Positions 1 to 6,847 of a stretch of 7,348 nt of DNA are shown in pieces. Origin of the DNA: Planctomicrobium piriforme (GTDB lineage Bacteria > Planctomycetota > Planctomycetia > Pirellulales > PNKZ01); NCBI GenBank assembly GCA_945877965.1, contig CAMCTH010000227.1:1-7348 (forward strand). Direction: 5' to 3'. The position numbers and the translations under genes are program-made. The number at the start of each line of letters is the position of its first letter. Position 1 is the first letter of the stretch. The notes beneath the pieces were generated by a model. That model saw only the letters and a list, made by a program, of their open reading frames with translations. It was not told the origin of the DNA and ran no database searches.

Positions 1-49
1 ATCGCCATGCTGACGTTATGGCCGATGACCTCACTTCGCGCAAGCCCAA

Positions 50-832
50 TCAAACACCGACTTGTGAACGATTACCTGCGCTTGGCTTCCGCGCTGCCAG
101 CCATTCAACGGCCAGAGGAATCAGGTGATGTAGCCCCTCTGTCAGTTCCGGATGAGGGCTAAAACAAAACACACGACCAGTCCCCAACTCACAACGAACG
201 ACAGCTGAGGTCCCCGCCATCACGCCGCGTGGAGCACCGTTCTCTGCCATCTCCGTCACGTAGATCGCCAGACTTTCATAATCCGGGACTTCAGGGTCGT
301 CCCACTCCGGCCGGGCCAGCAGCGGCCCTTGGGCATAATGGATCAACATTTTAGGGCCATCTTGTTGGAGAAACTCGGAACCCTTCGGAGATAGCCGAAG
401 CGTCACCGTGCCGTTACCGCGATCCCAATGCCTCTTATCCACGACTTTTGCGTCGATCAAATTCAGCGACCATGCGTAATCATTCGTGGCGAGATAAGCG
501 CCGCCACAAACGCCAAGATAACCACCGCCCGCACGGACATATTTCTGCACCTCCAGACGCCCCTGTTCGCCGAGCGCTTCACCCTGCTTGCTACCGCTTC
601 CGCCAGGGTGAACCAACACGTCGACGTCCGCTAACTTTCCAGCTCGAATCTCGTCACCGGTGAGACGGGAGATTCTAAACTTCCCGCCCGTGTTCGATGA
701 CAGAGCTGCGATCAACTGTTCGCAACTCGGTCCGACCCCCGGCCCCTGAAAGACCGCAACCCGAATGGGGTCGTCATCTCCGAAGGCCGGAGTTGCAGTG
801 ATCAACAGGACAATGACGACTCGATAATTCAT
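50..832 (-). CDS. Exported BPL_N-type (biotin-protein-ligase N-terminal-like) glutamine-amidotransferase-fold protein
   Basis: The 260-residue product begins with a short signal peptide (hydrophobic residues 4-18, probable cleavage near the AFG at 16-18), so it is probably exported. The mature part is a class I glutamine-amidotransferase-like fold of the BPL_N family. It has a Rossmann-like start (IRVAVFQGPGV, 23-33), a VHPGGSGS loop (74-81), a nucleophile elbow GVCGGAY (107-113, Cys109), HYAQGP (165-170) and SPHPE (225-229). Cys109, His227 and Glu229 would form the usual triad, so the enzyme appears intact. No biotin ligase catalytic domain follows, and the real substrate is unknown. I chose ATG at 832 because AAGGTGAG lies six bases upstream and the signal peptide starts there. 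An in-frame TTG at 865 would add eleven residues and run through a palindrome. The gene lies 87 bases after the esterase gene stop, with an attC-like element between. Fold confidence is high; the biochemical role is open. Confidence 0.88.
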   Translation of the reverse strand: MNYRVVIVLLITATPAFGDDDPIRVAVFQGPGVGPSCEQLIAALSSNTGGKFRISRLTGDEIRAGKLADVDVLVHPGGSGSKQGEALGEQGRLEVQKYVRAGGGYLGVCGGAYLATNDYAWSLNLIDAKVVDKRHWDRGNGTVTLRLSPKGSEFLQQDGPKMLIHYAQGPLLARPEWDDPEVPDYESLAIYVTEMAENGAPRGVMAGTSAVVRCELGTGRVFCFSPHPELTEGLHHLIPLAVEWLAARKPSAGNRSQVGV

Positions 833-838
833 TAGCAA

Positions 839-846
839 CTCACCTT
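839..846 (-). promoter_or_regulatory. Shine-Dalgarno site of the BPL_N-like gene
   Basis: The minus strand reads AAGGTGAG, six bases before the ATG at 832-830. It decides the start in favour of this ATG over the in-frame TTG at 865-863, which has no comparable purine run in front of it. Confidence 0.65.
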
Positions 847-850
847 CGTC

Positions 851-884
851 ACCTAACAACCGCAAGCTCAGCGAACGGTTAGGC
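851..884 (-). repeat. Imperfect palindrome resembling a short integron attC site
   Basis: On the minus strand the element starts with GCCTAAC (884-878), matching RYYYAAC, and ends with GTTAGGT (857-851), matching GTTRRRY; these are the R'' and R' core boxes of attC sites. The boxes pair over six bases plus a G-T wobble. Inside them, CGTT opposite GTT would form an unpaired spacer, and CGC/GCG can close an inner stem around TGAGCTT. This resembles the R box, central spacer and L box order of a folded attC. It sits after the esterase stop, and the BPL_N start follows 19 bases after the GTTAGGT box, as in a cassette. Against this, 34 bases is short for an attC (usually above about 55), the inner stem is only three pairs, and no integrase is present. 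A simple hairpin is the main alternative. Confidence 0.35.
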
Positions 885-919
885 GTTATCGGTTCTGTGT
901 ATCCGTGATCGGCAGTGGT

Positions 920-2188
920 TCAGCGTTTCTGCCCGTTCATCATTTTCATATGGAGCGTCGCTTCCGCGAAAGCCTTGCCCATCAGCGCAAAGGTCTTCGC
1001 GCAGCCGAGGTAGTGGTAGCCCGCGTTCGACGCGCCGCGTGTCCATTTGGCGGCCTCCTCCGGAGAAATTACCTCGGCCTCATACTTCTTGAGATATTCC
1101 TTCTGCTGCGCGTCGGTCATGGTGCCGTCCTTGTTCGGGCCGTTCTTGCCTTTGTTTTTGAGTGTGGCGGCCATGGCTTTGATTTTCCCACGCTTTTCAT
1201 CAATGGCCGCGAGCTCCTCGGCCCAGAACGGCGCGGTGGGCACGGCGGTGACGTTGCCCTTGAACTCCGGCAGCAGCGACGGCGCGGTCATGGCCTTGCG
1301 GAAGGCGACCGTGTTGCCTTCCGCCTTCAAGCCGCCGACGCCGAGCACGCCGATGACGAACGGCATTTTTGGCGCGCCGAAATCCTTCCGCACGTCGCGG
1401 ATGAAATCGGCCAGCCACTCGCCGTACTTGGTGTAGTCTCTCGTCTTGCCGTCCGCCCCCGTGGGGTAGGTGTTGCCGTCCACGAGGTCGTTGAAACCCT
1501 GAAGCCACACAAACCCGGCAATCTCGTAGCCTGCCGCCGGGTCATAGGCCGGGCAGACCCGCTTCGGGTCGGCGAGCACTTTTTTCACGTGCTCCACCAT
1601 GTAGCGGTAGAATCGCCCCGTTTCCTTTGCCTTCGCGGCTTTCTCCGCGGCGATGTCCTTGCCCTGTTTCTGCATCTGCGCGAGCTGCGCCTCGCTGAAC
1701 TCGTAGGGCCCCGCGCTCGGCGGGCGAAACTCGGTGTTCAGACTTCTGCCGCCCCACGCGGTCTTGATGATGAGCACCGGCTCCTTCAGTGCGGCGTCCA
1801 TGGCGAGGCCGAAGGTGAACTCCGGGCCGATCTTTCCGCCATCCTGCGTTGGATTAGCGCCTCTGGCACCGAAGCCTGCGGTGAGCTTGCCGATTCCCTC
1901 GCCATTGGCGCTGCCGTCGAACTTTCCGGTGAGGTAGGAAATCCAGACGTGGTCGCAGACGGCCGGATTTCCGTCCGCGCCGCGCATCTGCTTGAGCAGC
2001 GTCGCCGTCGCCGGGTCATCGCCGATGTAGTCAAAGGTCTCGATCCTCGCGTGCCCCTCCATGTTCGACTGCCCGGCGAGGATGAACACCTTCAGCGGCT
2101 TGGCAGTCTCGGCGGCATGCAGTGCGGCCTGCGGACCCAGCAGCAGGGCGACGAGGACGATGAAGCTGTTTCTGATTGTCATGTTCAT
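920..2188 (-). CDS. Exported sialate O-acetylesterase-family (SASA, SGNH-type) carbohydrate esterase
   Basis: The 422-residue product has an N-terminal signal peptide (hydrophobic residues 9-25, likely cleavage around LHA-AE at 23-27). The mature protein opens with KVFILAGQSNMEG (33-45), the SGNH block I of the sialate O-acetylesterase family, with Ser41 as nucleophile. TAWGGRSL (143-150) and WLQGFND (228-234) match the later Gly and Asn blocks. The probable catalytic histidine is His392 in GYHYLG (390-395), where the usual DxxH aspartate is not seen. The protein should remove acetyl or other acyl groups from carbohydrates outside the cytoplasm; the substrate cannot be told. Residues 325-382 are Lys/Glu-rich and probably helical. 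The ATG at 2188 is preceded nine bases upstream by a weak AAGAGAA site. In the first 40 codons, 34 end in G or C, against 25 of 40 in the BPL_N-like gene and 29 of 40 in the cytochrome gene, which may reflect a different origin. Confidence 0.9.
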   Translation of the reverse strand: MNMTIRNSFIVLVALLLGPQAALHAAETAKPLKVFILAGQSNMEGHARIETFDYIGDDPATATLLKQMRGADGNPAVCDHVWISYLTGKFDGSANGEGIGKLTAGFGARGANPTQDGGKIGPEFTFGLAMDAALKEPVLIIKTAWGGRSLNTEFRPPSAGPYEFSEAQLAQMQKQGKDIAAEKAAKAKETGRFYRYMVEHVKKVLADPKRVCPAYDPAAGYEIAGFVWLQGFNDLVDGNTYPTGADGKTRDYTKYGEWLADFIRDVRKDFGAPKMPFVIGVLGVGGLKAEGNTVAFRKAMTAPSLLPEFKGNVTAVPTAPFWAEELAAIDEKRGKIKAMAATLKNKGKNGPNKDGTMTDAQQKEYLKKYEAEVISPEEAAKWTRGASNAGYHYLGCAKTFALMGKAFAEATLHMKMMNGQKR

Positions 2189-2404
2189 TGCGGCATTCTC
2201 TTTCGCACGTGGATAAGCAGGCGTGCAGTTCCTGGCATCCGGCCGGTCGTTAGCCGCCCATTGTAGTTGACGCCGAACCTCATGTCACAAATGGTTCCTT
2301 AAATGGAACGTTCTCGGAAATGATGGCTTTTCCGAAACTCAGATCACGACTGGCGCGCAGCGGTCGCTTTCGATCAAATCAAACGTTTGGAATCGACGCT
2401 CGGA
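2189..2404. other. Spacer between the DUF1501 and esterase genes
   Basis: This 216-base gap separates the operon from the esterase gene. It contains two small inverted repeats close to the DUF1501 stop (listed separately) and a 32-codon frame on the minus strand (2283-2185) that overlaps the esterase ATG. No convincing -35/-10 pair, tRNA, riboswitch or GTTRRRY box was found upstream of the esterase start. The promoter of the esterase gene, if separate, probably lies here but cannot be placed. Confidence 0.5.
2294..2335 (-). terminator. Tandem inverted repeats, weak terminator candidate for the DUF1501 operon
   Basis: About 70 bases after the DUF1501 stop, TCGGAAA (2314-2320) and TTTCCGA (2329-2335) form a perfect seven-pair stem with an eight-base loop. 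Next to it, GTTCC (2294-2298) and GGAAC (2305-2309) form a five-pair stem. In the direction of transcription no run of T follows either stem, so a classical Rho-independent terminator is not supported. The position makes a role in ending or stabilising the operon transcript possible. Confidence 0.2.
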
Positions 2405-3745
2405 TCAGGCGAGGATTTCTTTCGCGACTTTGCAAGCAGAATCGAAGCCGACGCCGTTGTAACTCATCTTTCCGACATCGAGGCCGCAGGCCCAGAGAAT
2501 CGTGGCATGCAGGTCACGAACGTGGATCGGTTTTTCAACGGCGGTGAAGCCTTGCTCGTCCGTCGCGCCGTACGCCGCACCGCCGCGGACGCCGCCGCCC
2601 GCCATCCACCACGTGAACGCGCTGCCGTTGTGGTTCATGTGGCCGTTGCCGCCGCGTCCCATCTCTCCGCCCCACACGATGAGCGTCTGGTCGAGCAGCC
2701 CGCGCTGTTTCAAGTCGGCGATCAGTCCGGCGAGCGGCTGATCGCAGGCGAGCGCTAGATTGGGGATCACGCCTCGCACGGCCGTCGGCGTGTGCGTATC
2801 CCAATCGCCGGAGCCTCCTTCAAGGCTCGGCACGCTCATGCTGGGCACGACGACGAACCGCACACCCCGTTCAACCAACCGCCGCGCGAGCAACAATTTG
2901 GTGCCGGTGCTGCGGGTCGGTTGCGGATCGAGGCCGTAAAGCTTACGCATAATCGGATCGGCGAGCTCTTTCGAAAGATCGAACGCCTCGGGAGCCGCGG
3001 TTTGCATCCGTTCAGCGACGGCGAACGATTCGGTTCGCGCGTCGAGTTCGGCGACTCGTCGATGCCGAGCGGCGAACGCGCCGTTCACCGCGCGAAGCTC
3101 CGCAAGCCAGCGCGCCTGCGCCGCCGGATCGAGCGGGTTGTCGAGATTCGCGATCGGACTGGCCAGATCAGTAACCGACAGCGCTTGTAGCGAAGGGGGT
3201 AGGCCGCCGGCACCGACGGAGCGTGCACCGCCGTGAACCGATCCGTTATCATGCGCGAACCGATCGCCGGCGACGCGACCGGTGAGGAGCACATGACCGG
3301 GAAGGCTCGGGTTTCCACTTCCCAACCCGTGCAACACCCAAGCACCGAGGCTCGCCCCGAGCTTGCTCGCCGAGGTGAAGATGTGGATACCACCCTCGTT
3401 ATGCGTTGCCAGGGCTCCGTAGCCCGAGCGAATGAGGCACAGATCGTCGGCCGTGGCCTGCAAATGCGGAAACAGATCGGAGATTTCGAGGCCGGACGCA
3501 CCGCACTTCTGAAAGCCAAACGGATGCAGCGACGGATCGGCCATGTGTCGTGGGCGGTCGAACGTATGGGCCTGCGATGGCCCGCCTTTACAGTAGTAAA
3601 AGATGACCGACTTCACCCGGCCCGGATGATGCGTCGGTTGCTGCGTCGCCGCGATCGTACGTTCGTCGGCCCACAGACTTCCGGAGGCCGTGATTCCCGG
3701 CGCGGCGGCGACATGCGTAAGAAAGCGACGGCGAGAAAACATCAT
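2405..3745 (-). CDS. DUF1501 family protein, Tat-exported
   Basis: The 446-residue product is a DUF1501 (PF07394) protein, a family distantly related to sulfatases and alkaline phosphatases. It begins with a twin-arginine motif, SRRRFLT (4-10), followed by a weakly hydrophobic stretch, so folded export is likely. Family landmarks are VIFYYCKGGPSQAHTFD (47-63), where the usual xDTFD reads AHTFD, GDWDTHT (313-319), VWGGEMGR (357-364), MNHNGSAFTWWMAGGGVRGG (370-389) and DLHATILWACGLD (411-423). The length is normal. The last 23 residues (NGVGFDSACKVAKEILA end) differ from the common GRDFRLTDV-type ending, although the final KEILA is preserved. ATG at 3745 is preferred because CGGAG lies seven bases upstream; a GTG directly before it and an ATG after it are less likely. 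The gene follows the PSCyt/PSD1 gene by 27 bases and is probably co-transcribed with it. The biochemical activity of the family is not established. Confidence 0.93.
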   Translation of the reverse strand: MMFSRRRFLTHVAAAPGITASGSLWADERTIAATQQPTHHPGRVKSVIFYYCKGGPSQAHTFDRPRHMADPSLHPFGFQKCGASGLEISDLFPHLQATADDLCLIRSGYGALATHNEGGIHIFTSASKLGASLGAWVLHGLGSGNPSLPGHVLLTGRVAGDRFAHDNGSVHGGARSVGAGGLPPSLQALSVTDLASPIANLDNPLDPAAQARWLAELRAVNGAFAARHRRVAELDARTESFAVAERMQTAAPEAFDLSKELADPIMRKLYGLDPQPTRSTGTKLLLARRLVERGVRFVVVPSMSVPSLEGGSGDWDTHTPTAVRGVIPNLALACDQPLAGLIADLKQRGLLDQTLIVWGGEMGRGGNGHMNHNGSAFTWWMAGGGVRGGAAYGATDEQGFTAVEKPIHVRDLHATILWACGLDVGKMSYNGVGFDSACKVAKEILA

Positions 3746-3752
3746 CACGAAG

Positions 3753-3756
3753 CTCC
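3753..3756 (-). promoter_or_regulatory. Shine-Dalgarno site of the DUF1501 gene
   Basis: GGAG (within CGGAG) lies seven bases before the ATG at 3745-3743, inside the 27-base gap after the upstream stop codon. It supports independent initiation within a shared transcript. Confidence 0.6.
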
Positions 3757-3772
3757 GATCGGAAGTTCCGAC

Positions 3773-6700
3773 TCATTCGATATACAGCAGTTCGTTCCCG
3801 CACAACAATAACCCGACGAACTCGCGAATCTCGTCGCGAGTATTCTTTTCGCCCGTTTGCGACCGGCGATGCTCGACGAACTTGCGAGCCAACTCGCGCT
3901 CGGCGACGGTCGGTCGGCGGTGAACCAAGTTCAGGTAGACGGTTTCTAGCTTTTCACCGAGTTCCGCTTGGGAATTGATGCCCAGGCGATTGACGAGTTC
4001 ACCCGCCAAGTTGTTCGCTGCGCTCGGGCTGTTCATCAAGAACAAGGCTTGTGTGGCCGAAATCGAAGCCGTGCGCCGGTCGAGGAGATCGTAAACGCTC
4101 GGCGCATCGAAGTACTTCGCATACTCGGCGATGCCGGGAACGGCAGCGTCGCGCTCAACGGGATCTTCGTAACGTCGGCCCGTGCGCAGGGATGCGACGG
4201 CGTTCACGATCGGTTCGTATTCGAGACGCCGAACCGATTGCCTGGCAAAATAGCGATTGTCCACATCGCGAGCAAACTCGCCGTCCTCGACGATTGCCGA
4301 ACGGCGATAAGACCGGCTCAGCACGATCTCGCGGACGATGTTCTTCAACGACCAGCCGCCTGCGACGAACCTCACGGCCAAACCGTCGATCAACTCCGGT
4401 ATCTCCGGCTGCTCGCCGAGGCGGCCTAGTTCCTTCGGCGTGCGGCACAACGCCTCGCCGAACAAATGTTGCCACGCACGATTCACGACCGTACGGGCCG
4501 CGAGTGCGGCTTGCAAGGAATCGGGAGCGGTCAGCCACTGGGCAAGTTGTAATCTCCCGCTCCCCTGACGCGGCGTCGGTAGGGCACCGAAGAACTGCGG
4601 TACGCCGCGGGGCACAATCTTATCCGGATACAACACATCGCCGCGAAGCAACAGTCGGGCATCGCCGATGTAGAACGGATGCAGCCACACACGATCGGCG
4701 TTGTTGGAATTGAACTGGAGTCCGGCGGCTTTGGCAGCGACATCGAGCGGCCCCAGATCCTCGGCTCGCCGTAGGCCCCCTTCGCAACGGACGTACATCA
4801 CGTCGGTCGTGGGAACGACCCAACATTGGGACGCATTCACGGCGAGTTCGTTGGCGATCTCGAGGATGCGGTCGTCCACTTTTGCCAACTCGACGACCTC
4901 GGGATCAGACTTTGCATAACCACCGAAGCGCGAGCGCTCGATCCACCGTCCTCGTTCTTCCTCCCAGTAGCCAAGCTGTTCTTCGAGTTCGCGAACCACT
5001 TCGGGCAACTTTACCGCTGTGGCCCGTTTGATGAGGCCGACCTCGGTCTTGTGACCGCCGATTAAATGGTTGTACTTGCCGAGGATCGCGCCTCCTCCGG
5101 CGAGATAATCGGGTGATCGATGGTCTTTCAGGCTCGTATGACGCTCGGCGAGGGCCGTGCGGAAATCTGCGGCGAGTTGTGTCTCGCCGCGCGATTCAGC
5201 GTCGCGCATCTCTCCTTCGAGCACGGCAATTTCGAGTTCGCGCAACCGGCGATCGACGGGAGCGAGAATCGGCAGCCGAGTGGCTTGCCACTGCTTCACA
5301 CGCCCGCCGCCGCCGACATTCAGCATGAGACTTGCGTGTCGGATGAACCCGTTATGCCGGGCCTGCTCGCTAACTAGATTGCGATAGCGCTCGACCGCAG
5401 CGACTGCTTCGTCGCGAGTCTTGGTACTCGTCGGCACCGGGGCGAACCAACTGCTTTGGAAGAATCCGAGCAGTGCGTAATAGTCGCGTTGCGCAATCGG
5501 ATCGAACTTGTGATCGTGGCAGCGAGCGCATTCGAGGCTGATGCCGAGCACGGAACGGCCGAGAAATTCAACCCCTTCGTCCAGCTTGTCCATCAGAACG
5601 AATGTTTGGGTCGTGATTTCTTCGAACGTCCGCGGCCCGTTGAGCGGCACGGCGGCGGCCAGGGCCTGATCGATCGAGTAATCTTGCCCCTCGTAACTCG
5701 GCATCAGATCGCCTGCGACATGCGTGCGGACGAACCAGTCCCAGGGGCGATCTTCATTCAAACAACGGGCAACCCAATTGTCGTATCGGCGCGTATCGAA
5801 GGCCGGGCCGCGATTGCTTTGCGCGTTGGCCCCGTTGCGGGTGTAGTCGAGCCAATGCCGACCCCAACGTCGACCGAAGTGCGACGAATCAAGCAGGCGG
5901 TCAACGACGCGCTCGAAGGCCTGAGGCGAATCATCGGCCACGAACACCGCGATTTCATCGGGCGTCGGCGGATAGCCAATGAGGTCATACGATACGCGTC
6001 TCAGCAGGCGATACCGGTCGGCCTCCGCGGCGGGCGTGAGCCCTAGCCGTTCGTGATGCGGACGAAGCGCAGCATCAATGCTCCAGGCAGCCGGTAATTC
6101 TTTCGGCAAGGGACGAAATGCCCAGTGCTTGCGATCGGCTTCACTGATGGTGAACTGTTTTTCTCGGGCCAAGACTCGTTCGTTCGACGGCCACGGCAAG
6201 CCCTTGGCGATCCATGTCTCGAAAGCCGCGGCTTGAACGTCGCTCAACTTGTCGCCGCCGCGCGGCATCTTCAGCTCGCCGTCGTGTCGGATTGCGCGTA
6301 GCATCAGACTCGACTCGGGTTTGCCTGCTACGGCAGCCGGTCCGCGAACGCCTCCCGCGAGAATCGCTTGCCTCGACGTGAGTTGCAGGCCGTGTTCCGC
6401 CTCATCACCGGCATGGCACTTGAAGCATCGCGCCGACAGCACCGGTCGAATCTCGCGTTCGAAAAACGCCACGTCGTCGGCCGGAAACGGGGTCGAATCG
6501 TCCTTGGCACCTTCCGCAATCCACCGCCGCAGCAACTCGATCTCGGCCGGAGCGAGCGGCTCGCCGTTCTCGGGCATTCTCGATTCTTTTGCACCTGTGA
6601 GAACTTGAAGGAGCGGACTCTCTTCGGGTTTACCGGGCACGATCGCCGCGCCCAGCTCATCGCCGCCGCGACGGATCGTGTCGATCCGAGTTAGATCGAG

Positions 6701-6847
6701 CCCACCGCGCTGTTGCTCGGGATGGTGACACTTGTTGCACCGCTTTTCGAGCAACGGTAATACTTCGCGCTCGAAGCTGACGGGCTGAGCCGCATCGGTC
6801 GTGCCCACGATGCAGGAAAAACAGAGTAGCGCGAGCAGATACTTCAC
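3773..6847 (-). CDS. PSCyt1-PSCyt1-PSCyt2-PSD1 multihaem exported protein (DUF1549/DUF1553)
   Basis: The 1024-residue product has a signal peptide (hydrophobic residues 3-15, likely cleavage at DAA-Q, 18-21). Two tandem planctomycete cytochrome c (PSCyt1) domains follow: CNKCH (37-41) with MPENGEPL (91-98), and CFKCH (141-145) with KMPRGG (193-198), the methionines being likely axial ligands. PSCyt2 (DUF1549) spans about 236-455, with RRWGRHWLDYTR (326-337) and the hallmark CARCHDHKFDP (440-450), a third c-type haem site. A middle region (about 460-740) contains charged, probably helical stretches. PSD1 (DUF1553) covers about 762-1015, with VVNRAWQHLFG (788-798), and ends in the usual NELLYIE. 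The protein is complete and probably periplasmic or envelope-associated, acting in electron transfer; its partner and substrate are unknown. I chose GTG at 6847 because the signal peptide starts there, GGAG lies eight bases upstream, and it overlaps the preceding stop. The longer frame to 6940 would only read through the upstream gene. Confidence 0.93.
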   Translation of the reverse strand: MKYLLALLCFSCIVGTTDAAQPVSFEREVLPLLEKRCNKCHHPEQQRGGLDLTRIDTIRRGGDELGAAIVPGKPEESPLLQVLTGAKESRMPENGEPLAPAEIELLRRWIAEGAKDDSTPFPADDVAFFEREIRPVLSARCFKCHAGDEAEHGLQLTSRQAILAGGVRGPAAVAGKPESSLMLRAIRHDGELKMPRGGDKLSDVQAAAFETWIAKGLPWPSNERVLAREKQFTISEADRKHWAFRPLPKELPAAWSIDAALRPHHERLGLTPAAEADRYRLLRRVSYDLIGYPPTPDEIAVFVADDSPQAFERVVDRLLDSSHFGRRWGRHWLDYTRNGANAQSNRGPAFDTRRYDNWVARCLNEDRPWDWFVRTHVAGDLMPSYEGQDYSIDQALAAAVPLNGPRTFEEITTQTFVLMDKLDEGVEFLGRSVLGISLECARCHDHKFDPIAQRDYYALLGFFQSSWFAPVPTSTKTRDEAVAAVERYRNLVSEQARHNGFIRHASLMLNVGGGGRVKQWQATRLPILAPVDRRLRELEIAVLEGEMRDAESRGETQLAADFRTALAERHTSLKDHRSPDYLAGGGAILGKYNHLIGGHKTEVGLIKRATAVKLPEVVRELEEQLGYWEEERGRWIERSRFGGYAKSDPEVVELAKVDDRILEIANELAVNASQCWVVPTTDVMYVRCEGGLRRAEDLGPLDVAAKAAGLQFNSNNADRVWLHPFYIGDARLLLRGDVLYPDKIVPRGVPQFFGALPTPRQGSGRLQLAQWLTAPDSLQAALAARTVVNRAWQHLFGEALCRTPKELGRLGEQPEIPELIDGLAVRFVAGGWSLKNIVREIVLSRSYRRSAIVEDGEFARDVDNRYFARQSVRRLEYEPIVNAVASLRTGRRYEDPVERDAAVPGIAEYAKYFDAPSVYDLLDRRTASISATQALFLMNSPSAANNLAGELVNRLGINSQAELGEKLETVYLNLVHRRPTVAERELARKFVEHRRSQTGEKNTRDEIREFVGLLLCGNELLYIE

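Noticed and set aside
2228..2260. GGCTAAC on the minus strand as a possible attC box upstream of the esterase gene
   Set aside because: GGCTAAC breaks the RYYYAAC consensus at its second base, and no GTTRRRY partner occurs between it and the esterase start.
905..2266. Plus-strand open frame of 453 codons opposite the esterase gene
   Set aside because: Its translation is rich in Arg, Leu and Val with no recognisable domain or signal, while the opposite strand encodes a clear SASA protein. High third-position GC leaves few antisense stops.
3233..3811. Plus-strand open frame of 192 codons opposite the DUF1501 start
   Set aside because: It has no family motif and runs across the operon junction in antisense. 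It is best explained as a shadow frame.
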